From NCBI GenBank assembly GCA_046351595.1, contig JAXLYE010000001.1:248001-312000 (forward strand): 64,000 nt of DNA, in the 5' to 3' direction. This stretch comes from JAXLYE01 sp046351595. GTDB taxonomy: Bacteria > Myxococcota_A > Polyangia > Palsa-1104 > JAEUJZ01. Under the pieces are notes generated by a model. That model had not been told where the DNA came from and did no database searches. It was given only the letters and a program-made list of their open reading frames with translations. Every line of letters starts with the position of its first letter. Position 1 is the first letter of the stretch. Positions 27,399 to 38,940 of this stretch are shown piece after piece. Position numbers and translations under genes: made by a program.

Positions 27399-27755
27399 TC
27401 AGACGGCTGGCCGGCTCTCGCTGGCCTGGTGCTGGTGGACCTTGTTGAGGTACTGCTTCAGCGCCTCCTGCTTCTTGTCGTCGAGGGCGATGAAGCGCAG
27501 GCCCATGTCGCTGGGGTGGCTGCGGTTGGCCCAGACGACCTGGCCGCGCAGCGGCAGCGACGCGCCGATCTCGGGGAAGTGGATCAGCAGCTCGACCTCG
27601 GTGCCGACGGGCTCGGGCGCCTCGCACTGGAACGAGAGGCCGCCCAGCGAGAGGTTCAGCAGCCGGTGGTGCAGGTAGACCTCGCTGCCGCTGCTGTCGA
27701 CGTACGCGGTGACCTCGTAGCGGGGGTGCTTGCGCTGCTCGGGGGTGTCGCTCAT
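27399..27755 (-). CDS. PilZ-domain cyclic di-GMP receptor protein
   Basis: A 118-residue single-domain protein. Both c-di-GMP-binding motifs are present: the Arg-rich box RKHPRYEV (RxxxR, residues 8-12) and NLSLGGLSF (the D/NxSxxG motif, about residues 34-39). GTEVELLIHFPEIGASLPLRG and SDMGLRFIALDDKKQEAL complete the PilZ barrel and its end. Single-domain PilZ proteins relay the second messenger to motility, development or polysaccharide machinery by protein contact. It is monocistronic, convergent with the HEAT gene. Chemosensory genes lie 5 kb away, which is suggestive only. Confidence 0.93.
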   Translation of the reverse strand: MSDTPEQRKHPRYEVTAYVDSSGSEVYLHHRLLNLSLGGLSFQCEAPEPVGTEVELLIHFPEIGASLPLRGQVVWANRSHPSDMGLRFIALDDKKQEALKQYLNKVHQHQASESRPAV

Positions 27756-27954
27756 GTCGTGACCTCGGGCCCGGGCGGACGAGAGAGGTTGGAACGGGCC
27801 GCGGTCATCGTACCACGGGGCGAGCGGCCGCTGGAAGGGGCCTTTTGGGCGGACGAGTTCACGTCGCCCAAGAGGCAGGGCGACGGCGAGAGCGGGCGGT
27901 GAGCGGGGCGTGCGGAGGGAGGGCCGGCGAGCAGCTGGCCGGGAGCGAGGCGGG

Positions 27955-29187
27955 CTAGCCGATGATCACCGGCGCGCAGGTCGAGACGCCGGCGCCGACG
28001 ATCCGATAGGGGCTGTCCTTGATCTTTTGCGCCATGCCGGTCGCCGGATCGAGCATCAGGATCGAGTTGCTGCTGTCGACGCTGATGAAGATGAAGTAGC
28101 GGCCGCCCCAGTGCGCGAAGGCCCAGGCGCGCGGCTCACCCGAGAGCGCCGGCAGGCTCCAGGTGCGCAGGTTCTTGCCGGTGGTCTTCTCGAGCTGCGC
28201 GACGAATGGACGCGGCCCCGGGAAGTAGCCGTACAGCTCGCCCTTACCGGTGCCGGTGAGCTCGGGGCTGCGCTGGCCCTGCAGCGACAGCGCCGCGATC
28301 TTGTTCACCTTGAGCGTCATCGAGTCGATGGTCCCCAGGCTCGCGCGCGTCAGGTCGTCGTAGTCGCCGCCGCCGATGAACAGCGTCTCCTTGTTGCTGC
28401 CCTCGGACTCCGAGACGAAGCCCATGCCGAAGACCTCGAAGCCGGACTGCAGCGGCGAGAAGCCGGTCGCCTTGCACGAGGCGTCCTTGGTCTCGACGAA
28501 GAAGATCTCGCCGCTGCTGTAGAGCACCCAGGCGCGGCCGTCGCGGTCGACGGACATCGAGAACGGCGTCGCGCGCCCGCCCTCGGGGGCGCGGCCGGCC
28601 GGGCAGTTCATCTCGCCGATCAGCTTGAACTCGTACTTGTTGTCGCGCGGGTTGAACGAGAAGAGGCGGTTGGCGTTGTCGACGACATAGATCAGATCCG
28701 CGCCGGCGGCGGTGCAGACCTCGCCGCACTTGCCGGCGGCGCAGGCGCCGGGCTTGCACGTCTCGACGACGTCGCCGAACGTGCCGTCGCCGTTGCAGCG
28801 GCGCACGGTGTCGCCCGCGCACGCGGTCGGCGCCACCGGGTTGCACTGCACGCAGCCGAGGCTCGTCTCGCAGATCTGATCGGACAGGCACTCGCGGCTG
28901 GTGCGGAAGGTGCCGCGGTCGCAGGTCTGCAGGCTCTTGCCGGCGCAGCGCTTCTCGCCGGCCTTGCAGTCGGCGCCGCCCACGTCGCGGCCGGGCGTGC
29001 CCTCGTAGTCGAGAGCGTCCTGACGGGCGCTGCAGCCGCTCGCCAGCCCGAGCACCGCGACCAGCGCCGCCGCCGCCGCCACCGCCCCCGCACCCGACAC
29101 TCCGACGGGCGCCAGGCCGCGCCCGGGGCGGCGTGAGGGTTGAACTGAGCAGGACCGTGTGATCACGCGATCCAGTTCCCTGTCCAT
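27955..29187 (-). CDS. Cys-rich lipoprotein with predicted beta-propeller-like region
   Basis: A 410-residue secreted protein. After a basic start and a hydrophobic segment there is a lipobox-like LASGC at about residue 52, indicating lipid attachment after export, though the N-region is unusually long. Residues 70-150 contain a dense Cys pattern (DCKAGEKRCAGKSLQTCDRG, CNPVAPTACAGDTVRRCNGD) seen in many myxobacterial surface proteins. Residues 160-405 have repeated strand pairs of the NHL/propeller kind (LIYVVDNANRLFSFNP, PFSMSVDRDGRAWVLYSSG, AWAFAHWGGRYFIFISVD). The ATG has aggagg six bases upstream. Ligand and role unknown; it stands alone. Confidence 0.82.
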   Translation of the reverse strand: MDRELDRVITRSCSVQPSRRPGRGLAPVGVSGAGAVAAAAALVAVLGLASGCSARQDALDYEGTPGRDVGGADCKAGEKRCAGKSLQTCDRGTFRTSRECLSDQICETSLGCVQCNPVAPTACAGDTVRRCNGDGTFGDVVETCKPGACAAGKCGEVCTAAGADLIYVVDNANRLFSFNPRDNKYEFKLIGEMNCPAGRAPEGGRATPFSMSVDRDGRAWVLYSSGEIFFVETKDASCKATGFSPLQSGFEVFGMGFVSESEGSNKETLFIGGGDYDDLTRASLGTIDSMTLKVNKIAALSLQGQRSPELTGTGKGELYGYFPGPRPFVAQLEKTTGKNLRTWSLPALSGEPRAWAFAHWGGRYFIFISVDSSNSILMLDPATGMAQKIKDSPYRIVGAGVSTCAPVIIG

Positions 29188-29579
29188 GAAGGCCTCCTGG
29201 GTTGGAAGCCCGCACGCGTCGCGGGCTTCACAGGTTGAGAAGCAACGCTCCCAAGCGTAGCAGCTTCTGCCCACGCGGTCGCCGTCCGGCCGAGCTGGCC
29301 CCACGCGCAACGCCATCGGGGTGCCTCTTACTACACGGCGGCAGCGGCCACGGCAGCCACAGCGGACTCTACGGCTCGAACGGACCCAGGTCCGCCTCGG
29401 AACGGACGCGAGCCGGCCTCGTAGTGGCGGGGCGAGGTCGCGCGGACGCTGGGGTTTTCCCGCTGGTCTGATGATCTCGCGCGGCGATTTCTCGTCGGAA
29501 TCTCGGGCGAATGGGGCGGCGGCTGTGATAATTTCCAAAGACCCGCCCGCCCCTGATACGGCGCGAGCGTCGACGGAAG
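29188..29579. other. Intergenic region between divergent lipoprotein and penicillin-binding protein genes
   Basis: 392 bp with no convincing gene. Near the right end, tgtgataat (29524-29532) is an extended -10-like element about 50 bp before the penicillin-binding protein ATG, without a recognisable -35. No repeat, tRNA or terminator was seen. It presumably holds promoters for both genes. Confidence 0.5.
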
Positions 29580-32486
<2,907 letters not shown>

Positions 32487-32717
32487 CCCGCGGTCCGGAT
32501 CGGGGGTCTTGTCGTCCTTCGTCGCACGCGCGGCGAGAGGGTCTGCGTGCGTCGTCACGTCGCGGTGTCGTCACCGCCCGGGATCACGCACACGGCTCGA
32601 GAGCCCGCGGCCCGGCTCTGCACGGCCTTTTTGATCGGGTTGGACGGGGCCTGTCGTCCGACAAACGCTGAGGACGGAAACATTTGTAAGTCAGAAACCC
32701 AAAAAACGTTCGAGCAG

Positions 32718-32726
32718 TGATATAGT
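32718..32726 (+). promoter_or_regulatory. Extended -10 element in front of cheY, possibly leaderless start
   Basis: TGaTATAGT fits an extended -10 box and sits in a locally AT-rich patch. Its end is only 8 bp before the cheY ATG (32735), and no Shine-Dalgarno sequence precedes that ATG. If used, transcription would begin about 1-3 nt before the start codon. No good -35 box is visible. Confidence 0.45.
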
Positions 32727-32734
32727 TACGCTCC

Positions 32735-33205
32735 ATGACGGTCCCTGTTAAGAGCGCGCTGGTCGTCGACGACTCCCCGACCATCCGGAACTTCGTAAGC
32801 GCTGCGCTGGAGACGGCGGGCTTCGATGTGACGCTCGCCAAGAGCGGCTTCGAGGCGCTCAAGGTGCTCAAGGAGGCGCTGACCCGGCTGAACGAGACAG
32901 CCCCGGGCACGGACAAGAGCCCGTTCGATCTCATCGTCACCGACGTCAACATGCCCGACATCAACGGGCTCGAGCTGGTGAAGTTCGTGCGCCAGAACAA
33001 GAGCGAAGGGCTCAGGCGCACGCCGCTGGTCATCATCAGCACCGACGGGCGCGAGAAGGATCGCGACCGCGGCATGCAGCTCGGTGCGACGGCGTACCTG
33101 GTGAAGCCGTTCCAGCCCGAGGTGCTGCAGGAGCTGGTCGGCCGCATCCTGCAGCCCGGCGTCAACGTCGCGCCGCAGATGGTGCCGTTCGGGCAGAAGC
33201 GCTAG
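32735..33205 (+). CDS. cheY: CheY-like single-domain response regulator
   Basis: A 156-residue receiver protein, the first gene of chemosensory cluster 1. ALVVDDSPTIRNFV holds the acidic pair, D70 in LIVTDVNMPDINGLE is the phosphorylation site, IISTDG holds the conserved Thr, and TAYLVKPF holds the Lys. A loop of about 15 residues before the Asp strand (LTRLNETAPGTDKSP) is longer than in enteric CheY. It would take phosphate from the CheA encoded 67 bp downstream and pass it to a motor or output. The target is unknown: no flagellar motor genes are present, so gliding, pili or development are possible outputs. Confidence 0.95.
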   Translation: MTVPVKSALVVDDSPTIRNFVSAALETAGFDVTLAKSGFEALKVLKEALTRLNETAPGTDKSPFDLIVTDVNMPDINGLELVKFVRQNKSEGLRRTPLVIISTDGREKDRDRGMQLGATAYLVKPFQPEVLQELVGRILQPGVNVAPQMVPFGQKR

Positions 33206-33271
33206 GCGCCCGCGCCCGACGGAACAGACGGATCAGGCGGAAGAGACGGATCAGGCAGGTGTCAGCGCCAG

Positions 33272-35563
33272 ATGGCTGAACAGGGCAGCGATAAGGTCCG
33301 CGACGAGTTCCTGTCTGAGTCGCAGGAGATCGTCGAGCAGCTCAATCGGGATCTGCTCGCGATCAACGCGGCCAGCCAGCACCGCGATCCCTCGGGCGAG
33401 GGCTCGCGCGTCGATCCGGACCTGATCAACTCGGCGTTCCGCGCCGTGCACTCGCTCAAGGGCCTCTCGGGGCTCTCGGGCGTCGAGCGCATGCTCCACC
33501 TGTCGCACCACCTGGAGAACCTGCTCGACGCGCTGCGCCTCGGCAAGGTGACGCTGACGCCGATGGTGATGGACCTTTTGTTCGAGGCCATCGAGCACTA
33601 CCAGCTGATCTGCGCCGAGGTTTCCGAGCAGGGCCTGATGGCGGCGAGCGGACCGAGCCCGCTCGTCGACGACTTCGTGGCCCGCGTCAACCGCGCGGCC
33701 ATGCCGGAGCCGCGCAGCCGCCAGGTCGCGCCGCCGCCGGTGACGGTCATGCCGCCGCCGCCGCCGCCGGTGACGGTCATGCCGCCGCAGACCGACTCCG
33801 GCCAGGGCGACTACGACCTCGACCCGGCGCTGGTCTCGGCGCTGACCGAGTACGAGGAGCACCGGCTGCGCGAGAACATGCGCACGGGCCGGACGCTCTA
33901 CCGCATCATCGGCTCGTTCCCGCTGCTCTCGATCGACGTCGAGCTCGAGAACATCAAGTCCGCGCTCAAGCCGGTGGGCGAGGTCATCGCCATCATCCCC
34001 GGCACCGGCTCGTCGGATCCCGAGCGCATCGACCTCGAGGTCATCCTCGGCTCGCCGCACGGGCCGCAGGCGATCCAGGCCGCGGTCGCCGGCGCCTCGG
34101 TGCGCGTCGTCGCGGTGCAGCGGCGCATGAGCGCGCCCGGCCTGCACCCGGGCTTCCCGCCGCCGCACCCGGTGCAGCAGCAGCACGAGTACCCGGGCCA
34201 GGGCGGGTTCAACTCCCGCGGCCCCGCCACCTCCGCGCCGATCATCAGCTCGGCCCCGCCGCCGACCAACAACCCGCCGCCGCGCGAGCCGCCCGGTGGT
34301 GGCGACGGCGACGACGGCGGCCGCTCCGAGCCGGGCGCGTCGCTCAAGAGCGTCTCGCAGACCGTCCGCGTCGACATCCGCAAGCTCGACATGCTGATGA
34401 ACATCGTCGGCGAGCTGGCGATCACGCGCGCCGGCATCCAGGTCGTGCACGACGAGCTGCGCAAGATCCGCGAGCGCTCCGAGCTCTCGCGCATGCTGCA
34501 GGACGAGCTGCGCGCGCTGTCGCGCAAGCTCGACGATCTGCAGCAGGGCATCCTGGCGGTGCGCATGGTGCCGCTGCAGCAGGTCTTCGACAAGCTGTCG
34601 CGCGTCGTGCGCCGCATGTCGCGCGAGGCCGTCGGCAAGGAGATCCACTTCGTCGTCTCCGGCGGCGACACCAAGCTCGACAAGCTGATCGTCGAGGAGC
34701 TGTCGGATCCGCTGATGCACCTGATCCGCAACGCCATCGATCACGGCATCGAGGATCAGCAGACGCGCCTGTCGCGCGGCAAGCCGGCGGCCGGCACCGT
34801 CGCCATCTCGGCCGAGCAGCGCGGCAACCACGTCGTCATCGAGGTCGAGGACGACGGCAACGGCATCGACACGCAGGCGCTGGTCAACCGCGCCGTCTCG
34901 CGCGGCCAGATCTCGGAAGAGCAGGCGCGCGACATGACGCGCCACGAGATGTACGAGCTGATGTTCCTGCCCGGCGTCTCGACGCGCGCCGTCGCCGACG
35001 AGAACAGCGGCCGCGGGGTCGGCATGGACGTGGTCAAGACCAACATCGCGCGCATGGCCGGCATCATCGAGATCGACTCCGAGCCCGGCCACGGCACGCG
35101 CCTGACCATCACGCTGCCGATCACGCTCGCCATCATCCAGGCCCTGGTCATCCGCGCCGCCGGACGGACCTACGCCATCCCGCTCAACTCGGTGATGGAG
35201 AGCCTGATGCTCGACTACAACCAGATCCGCACCATCGAGCGGCGCGAGGTCATCACGCTGCGCGAGCAGACCTTGCCGCTGGTGCGCCTGGACGAGATCT
35301 TCGCGCTGCAGCGGCCCATCGAGCAGCCGGAGCCGAAGAAGGGCTACGTCGTCGTGGTGGCGCTGGCCAACAACCGGCTCGGGCTGCTCGTCGACGATCT
35401 GGTCGGCCAGCAGGACATCGTCATCAAGTCGCTGGGCAAGACGCTGCAGGGCATCCCCGGAATCGCCGGCGCGACCGAGCTCGGTGGCCAGCAGACGGCG
35501 CTGGTGCTCGACGTGCGTGCCGTCGCTGAAGAGGCGCTGCCGCGCGTCACGGAGGCGGCGTGA
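33272..35563 (+). CDS. cheA: Chemotaxis histidine kinase CheA (cluster 1)
   Basis: A 763-residue kinase with classic order. The HPt domain occupies about residues 5-110, with H60 in FRAVHSLKGLSGLSG. A Pro-rich linker follows, then a region at 180-290 resembling a P2-like or regulatory domain, then another Pro/Gly linker. The dimerisation segment is at about 370-430 (VDIRKLDMLMNIVGELAITR), then the HATPase with LIRNAIDHGIEDQQ, VEDDGNGID and GRGVGMDVVKTNI, and a CheW-like domain to the end (LPLVRLDEIFAL, LGLLVDDLVGQQDIVIK). It sits on receptor arrays via CheW. The stop overlaps the ATG of the next cheW. Confidence 0.97.
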   Translation: MAEQGSDKVRDEFLSESQEIVEQLNRDLLAINAASQHRDPSGEGSRVDPDLINSAFRAVHSLKGLSGLSGVERMLHLSHHLENLLDALRLGKVTLTPMVMDLLFEAIEHYQLICAEVSEQGLMAASGPSPLVDDFVARVNRAAMPEPRSRQVAPPPVTVMPPPPPPVTVMPPQTDSGQGDYDLDPALVSALTEYEEHRLRENMRTGRTLYRIIGSFPLLSIDVELENIKSALKPVGEVIAIIPGTGSSDPERIDLEVILGSPHGPQAIQAAVAGASVRVVAVQRRMSAPGLHPGFPPPHPVQQQHEYPGQGGFNSRGPATSAPIISSAPPPTNNPPPREPPGGGDGDDGGRSEPGASLKSVSQTVRVDIRKLDMLMNIVGELAITRAGIQVVHDELRKIRERSELSRMLQDELRALSRKLDDLQQGILAVRMVPLQQVFDKLSRVVRRMSREAVGKEIHFVVSGGDTKLDKLIVEELSDPLMHLIRNAIDHGIEDQQTRLSRGKPAAGTVAISAEQRGNHVVIEVEDDGNGIDTQALVNRAVSRGQISEEQARDMTRHEMYELMFLPGVSTRAVADENSGRGVGMDVVKTNIARMAGIIEIDSEPGHGTRLTITLPITLAIIQALVIRAAGRTYAIPLNSVMESLMLDYNQIRTIERREVITLREQTLPLVRLDEIFALQRPIEQPEPKKGYVVVVALANNRLGLLVDDLVGQQDIVIKSLGKTLQGIPGIAGATELGGQQTALVLDVRAVAEEALPRVTEAA

Positions 35564-36162
35564 TGGCAGGCCAGGGCTCTGCCATGTCCATGCCGAGCGC
35601 GAGCCAGCGCCAGCTCTCGCAGGAGCTGCGCATGCAGCGTGACGTACTGACGTTCCACATCGCGTCCGAGGAGTACGGGATCGGCATCGAGCACATCCGC
35701 GAGATCATCAAGTACCGGCCGATCACCGAGGTGCCGCGCGTGCCCGGGTTCGTCGCCGGGATCATCGCGGTGCGCGGGCTGGTGATGCCGGTGCTCGACA
35801 TGCGCGTGCGGCTGCGCCTGACGTCGCCGCAGCTGTCGCCCAAGTCGCGCATCCTCGTGGTCAGCCGGCCCGGCGGCAACAACGAGATCGCGTCCGACGA
35901 GGAGCGCGAGCGCTTCGGGCTGCTGGTCGATCGCGTCAACGAGGTCGTGCGGATCTACGAGACGGACATCGAGCCGCCGACCGTGCTCTCGGGCAAGGAG
36001 TCCGAGTTCATCGAGGGCATCGGCCGCCAGCGCCTCGAGGAGAGCGACTCGCCGCGGCCGGCGCCGCGCATGGGCTCGGGCGTTCTGGCGGAGCCGCGCC
36101 GCATCATCATCCTGCTCGACCTGACGCGCGTCCTCACCTTCGAAGTCGGGAGGTACCTGTGA
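35563..36162 (+). CDS. cheW: CheW adaptor protein (cluster 1, first copy)
   Basis: A 199-residue coupling protein linking CheA to receptors. DVLTFHIASEEYGIGIEHI, IIKYRPITEVPRVPGFVAGI, AVRGLVMPVLDMRVRL and FGLLVDRVNEVVRI follow the two-barrel CheW fold. The loop between the barrels is extended by about 20 residues. The ATG at 35563 has ggagg seven bases upstream and overlaps the cheA stop; a GTG one codon earlier is possible. A second, different cheW follows with a four-base overlap, so two adaptors are made from one message and could serve different receptors. Confidence 0.95.
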   Translation: MAGQGSAMSMPSASQRQLSQELRMQRDVLTFHIASEEYGIGIEHIREIIKYRPITEVPRVPGFVAGIIAVRGLVMPVLDMRVRLRLTSPQLSPKSRILVVSRPGGNNEIASDEERERFGLLVDRVNEVVRIYETDIEPPTVLSGKESEFIEGIGRQRLEESDSPRPAPRMGSGVLAEPRRIIILLDLTRVLTFEVGRYL

Positions 36163-36731
36163 GGCGCAGCGGCAACAGGACCTATCTTGGCAAGGAGCGC
36201 GAGCGCGACAAGGTCCGCGACGAGATCGTGCAGCTGTGCGGCTTCCGCGTCGGCGACGAGGAGTACGCGCTCGATATTATGCGCATCAAAGAGATCATTA
36301 ACCCCCTGCCGATCACGCGGGTGCCCAAGTCCTCGTCGTTCATCGAGGGGGTGGTCGAGCTGCGCGGCACCATCCTGCCCGTCGTCGAGATGCGCCGCCG
36401 CTTCGATCTGCCGCCGCTCACCGCCGAGCAGCTGCAGGACTACGCAACGCGCCGCGCGCGCAAGTACATCATCGTGCCGATCGAGGGCCGCCTCGTCGGA
36501 CTCATCGTCGACAAGGTCTCCGACGTGCTGCGCGTCTCGCGCGAGGCCATCCGGCCGCCGCCGCTGTTCACGCAGAACGAGCACGCGCGCTACTTCGCCG
36601 GGGTCTGCCACCACCAGAGCCACCAGCAGAAACGGATCCTCATGGTGCTGGACCTCGATGCCATCTTGACCGCCTCAGAGAAGATCAGCTTGGCGGGGCT
36701 CAACCAGGCCGCCAAGGGAGCGCCATCATGA
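36159..36731 (+). CDS. cheW: CheW adaptor protein (cluster 1, second copy)
   Basis: A 190-residue CheW-family protein. IVQLCGFRVGDEEYALDIMR, IKEIINPLPITRVPKSSSF, GVVELRGTILPVVEMRRRFD and VGLIVDKVSDVLRV mark the fold. It has an Arg/Lys-rich N-terminal 20 residues and a divergent HHQSHQQ loop near residue 150. The GTG start overlaps the preceding stop and has gggagg five bases upstream; the stop overlaps the next ATG (ATGA). Its limited identity to the first CheW argues for distinct binding partners rather than a recent duplication. Confidence 0.95.
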   Translation: MRRSGNRTYLGKERERDKVRDEIVQLCGFRVGDEEYALDIMRIKEIINPLPITRVPKSSSFIEGVVELRGTILPVVEMRRRFDLPPLTAEQLQDYATRRARKYIIVPIEGRLVGLIVDKVSDVLRVSREAIRPPPLFTQNEHARYFAGVCHHQSHQQKRILMVLDLDAILTASEKISLAGLNQAAKGAPS

Positions 36732-38062
36732 CCGTGTACCTGACTCGATCCGACCTGGCAGACCTCCGCAACCTCTTCCGCGATGGCGACGAAGAGGTGC
36801 GCCTGCAAGCGGTGCGGCGCTTCGCCGTCGAGCCGCCCGAAGCGGACGATCGCGCCGACGTGCTCGATCTGCTGATCGAGATCATGGGCGACGAGAGCTG
36901 GCAGGTCCGCAAGGAGGCTGTGGCCGCCGCGCTGGCGTGGACGGACACGCACCTTCTGGCCGACAAGCTGGTGACCGCGATGAGCGAGCCCGATGACATC
37001 GGCCGCCGCAACGCGGTCATCGAGGGCGTGATCAAGCTCGGCGCGATCTGCATCGACTACGTGCTGCGCGACCTCGCCAAGAAGCCGGACTACCGCAAGG
37101 TGCTGGTCGACGTGCTCGGCACCTTCGGCGACAAGCGCGTCATCCCGGCGCTCGGCGAGGCGCTGATCGACGAGGATCCCAACGTCCGCGCCGCGGCGAT
37201 GGAGCAGCTCGCGAGCTTCACGGACGAAGAGGTCGTGCCGGCGCTGCGCGCGGCGCTGCGCAGCCCGGATCTGCTGGTCGTGCTGGCCGCGCTCGATGGC
37301 CTGAACCGCCACCGCACCAAGCTGGCGCTGTCCGAGCTCCTGCCGCTGCACGAGCAGTCCGTGCTGCGCCCGGCGGTGATGACGGCGCTCGGGCACACCG
37401 AGGACGTCGAGGCGACGCCGCTGCTCATCGAGGGCCTGATCGACAAGGCGCGCGGCGCGCGCGAGGCCGCGCTGGTGGCGCTGTACCGCCTGCATAAGAG
37501 CCTGCCGCGCGACAAGCAGCACCGGGTCGAGCAGGCCGCGCAGGCGCTCGACGAGATGACGGTCCGCTCGTCGCTGCGCGCGCTGATGGAGGCGAGCCCG
37601 CCGGTGCGCCAGGCCACCGCGGCGCTGCTCGGCTGGACCGGGCGGCGCGAGCTCCTGCGGCCGCTGCTCCTGGCGCTGGGCGACAGCGATCCGGGCGTCG
37701 CGGAGGCCGCGGGCGCGGCGCTGCTGGCGCAGGGCGAGGAGACGCTGCTCAAGCTCTGCGAGATGGTGCCGACGCTGGATCCGCGCAGCCGCGGCAACAT
37801 CTACCGCTTCTTCCACCGCCACGCCTCGGCCCTCGGCGAGGGCACGCTGCGCCAGGCCGTGGCCGCGGTGCTGCTCGACGGGCTGGCCGACAAGAACGCG
37901 CCGGCGGCGCTGGCGGCGACGCACGCGCTGTCGATGCTCGGGCTGGCGGCGCAGGAGCCTCGCCTCGCCGAGCTCGCGGCCGGCGGCGGCCCGGTCGGCG
38001 AGCGGGCCCAGAGCGCGCTGTCGGCGCTGCGCACCCGTCACGCGGCGGCCGCGAGGAGCTAG
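36728..38062 (+). CDS. HEAT-repeat protein of chemosensory cluster 1
   Basis: A 444-residue all-helical protein with about ten HEAT/PBS-lyase-type repeats covering nearly its full length, for example DEEVRLQAVRRFAVEPPEAD, SWQVRKEAVAAALAWTDTHL, PNVRAAAMEQLASFTDEEVV and DPGVAEAAGAALLAQGEETL. No signal peptide or catalytic residues. It overlaps the stop of the second cheW by four bases and abuts cheR, so it is made with the signalling proteins. HEAT proteins accompany some myxobacterial chemosensory operons, where one is known to act as an interaction partner of the output. A scaffold or response-regulator target role is inferred. Confidence 0.85.
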   Translation: MTVYLTRSDLADLRNLFRDGDEEVRLQAVRRFAVEPPEADDRADVLDLLIEIMGDESWQVRKEAVAAALAWTDTHLLADKLVTAMSEPDDIGRRNAVIEGVIKLGAICIDYVLRDLAKKPDYRKVLVDVLGTFGDKRVIPALGEALIDEDPNVRAAAMEQLASFTDEEVVPALRAALRSPDLLVVLAALDGLNRHRTKLALSELLPLHEQSVLRPAVMTALGHTEDVEATPLLIEGLIDKARGAREAALVALYRLHKSLPRDKQHRVEQAAQALDEMTVRSSLRALMEASPPVRQATAALLGWTGRRELLRPLLLALGDSDPGVAEAAGAALLAQGEETLLKLCEMVPTLDPRSRGNIYRFFHRHASALGEGTLRQAVAAVLLDGLADKNAPAALAATHALSMLGLAAQEPRLAELAAGGGPVGERAQSALSALRTRHAAAARS

Positions 38063-38932
38063 ATGGCCATGCAGCCGACCGCCTCGCCCATCGCCATGAG
38101 CGAGGTCGAGTTCCAGCTGCTGCGTGACCTCATCCAGGCCCGCTTCGGGCTGCGCTTCGACGACGACACCGCGTACCTGCTCGAGCGCCGCTTGATGCCG
38201 CGCATCGAGAGCCTGCACCTGCGCAGCTTCCTCGACTACCACGACTTCATCACCAACCCGGCCCTGCCCGAGCCCGAGCGCGAGCGCGAGCTCGACGAGA
38301 TCTTCGACCGTGTCGCCACGCGCGAGACCTACTTCTTCCGCGAGAGCTACCAGCTTGACGCCTTCCGCGAGGAGCTCCTGCCGCTGCTCGTCAAGACGCG
38401 CCCGCGCGGCCGCCGCCTCAGCGTCTGGTCCGCCGGCTGCGCCTCGGGCGAAGAGGCCTACAGCCTGGCCATCGAGATCATCCTCTCCGGCCTGCTCGGC
38501 GAGTGGGACGTCGGCGTCCTCGGCAGCGACCTGTCGCAGGCGGCGCTGCAGACCGCGCGCGGCGGCGCCTACGGCCCGTCGTCGTTCCGCCAGACCGAGC
38601 CCTGGCGCCAGCAGCGCTTCTTCAAGGCGCTGACCGGCGGCCGCTGGCAGGTCCAGCCCGAGGTGCGCAGGCTCTGCACGTTCACCCGCGCCAACCTGAT
38701 CTCGACGGACTGGGCCTCGGTGGGCGGGCCGTTTGACGCGATCTTCTGCCGCAACGTCATCATGTACTTCGACCGCGTCATGCGCAGCGCGCTGATCCAG
38801 CGGCTGGCGAGCAAGCTGGTGCCGGGCGGCTACCTGTTCCTAGGCCACTCCGAGTCGCTGCTCGACCTGACCACGCCGCTGCAGATCGTCCGCCTGGGCT
38901 CGGCGCTGGTCTACCGCAAGCCGCCAGCCTGA
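38063..38932 (+). CDS. cheR: Chemoreceptor methyltransferase CheR (cluster 1)
   Basis: Methylates receptor glutamates using S-adenosylmethionine for adaptation. The 289-residue protein has the N-terminal helical domain (EVEFQLLRDLIQARFGLRFD, LLERRLMPRIESLHLRSFLD), the characteristic RETYFFRE, the SAM-binding loop VWSAGCASGEEAYSLA (about residues 122-137), SDLSQAALQTARGGAY and IFCRNVIMYFD near the end. The ATG directly follows the previous stop codon. No receptor gene lies in this cluster, so its substrates are encoded elsewhere, one candidate being the receptor in cluster 2. Confidence 0.97.
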   Translation: MAMQPTASPIAMSEVEFQLLRDLIQARFGLRFDDDTAYLLERRLMPRIESLHLRSFLDYHDFITNPALPEPERERELDEIFDRVATRETYFFRESYQLDAFREELLPLLVKTRPRGRRLSVWSAGCASGEEAYSLAIEIILSGLLGEWDVGVLGSDLSQAALQTARGGAYGPSSFRQTEPWRQQRFFKALTGGRWQVQPEVRRLCTFTRANLISTDWASVGGPFDAIFCRNVIMYFDRVMRSALIQRLASKLVPGGYLFLGHSESLLDLTTPLQIVRLGSALVYRKPPA

Positions 38933-38940
38933 GGTCGCCC

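Noticed and set aside
32590..32660. Rho-independent terminator after the penicillin-binding protein gene
   Set aside because: A T-run follows (ctttttg), but the possible stem is only four or five base pairs.
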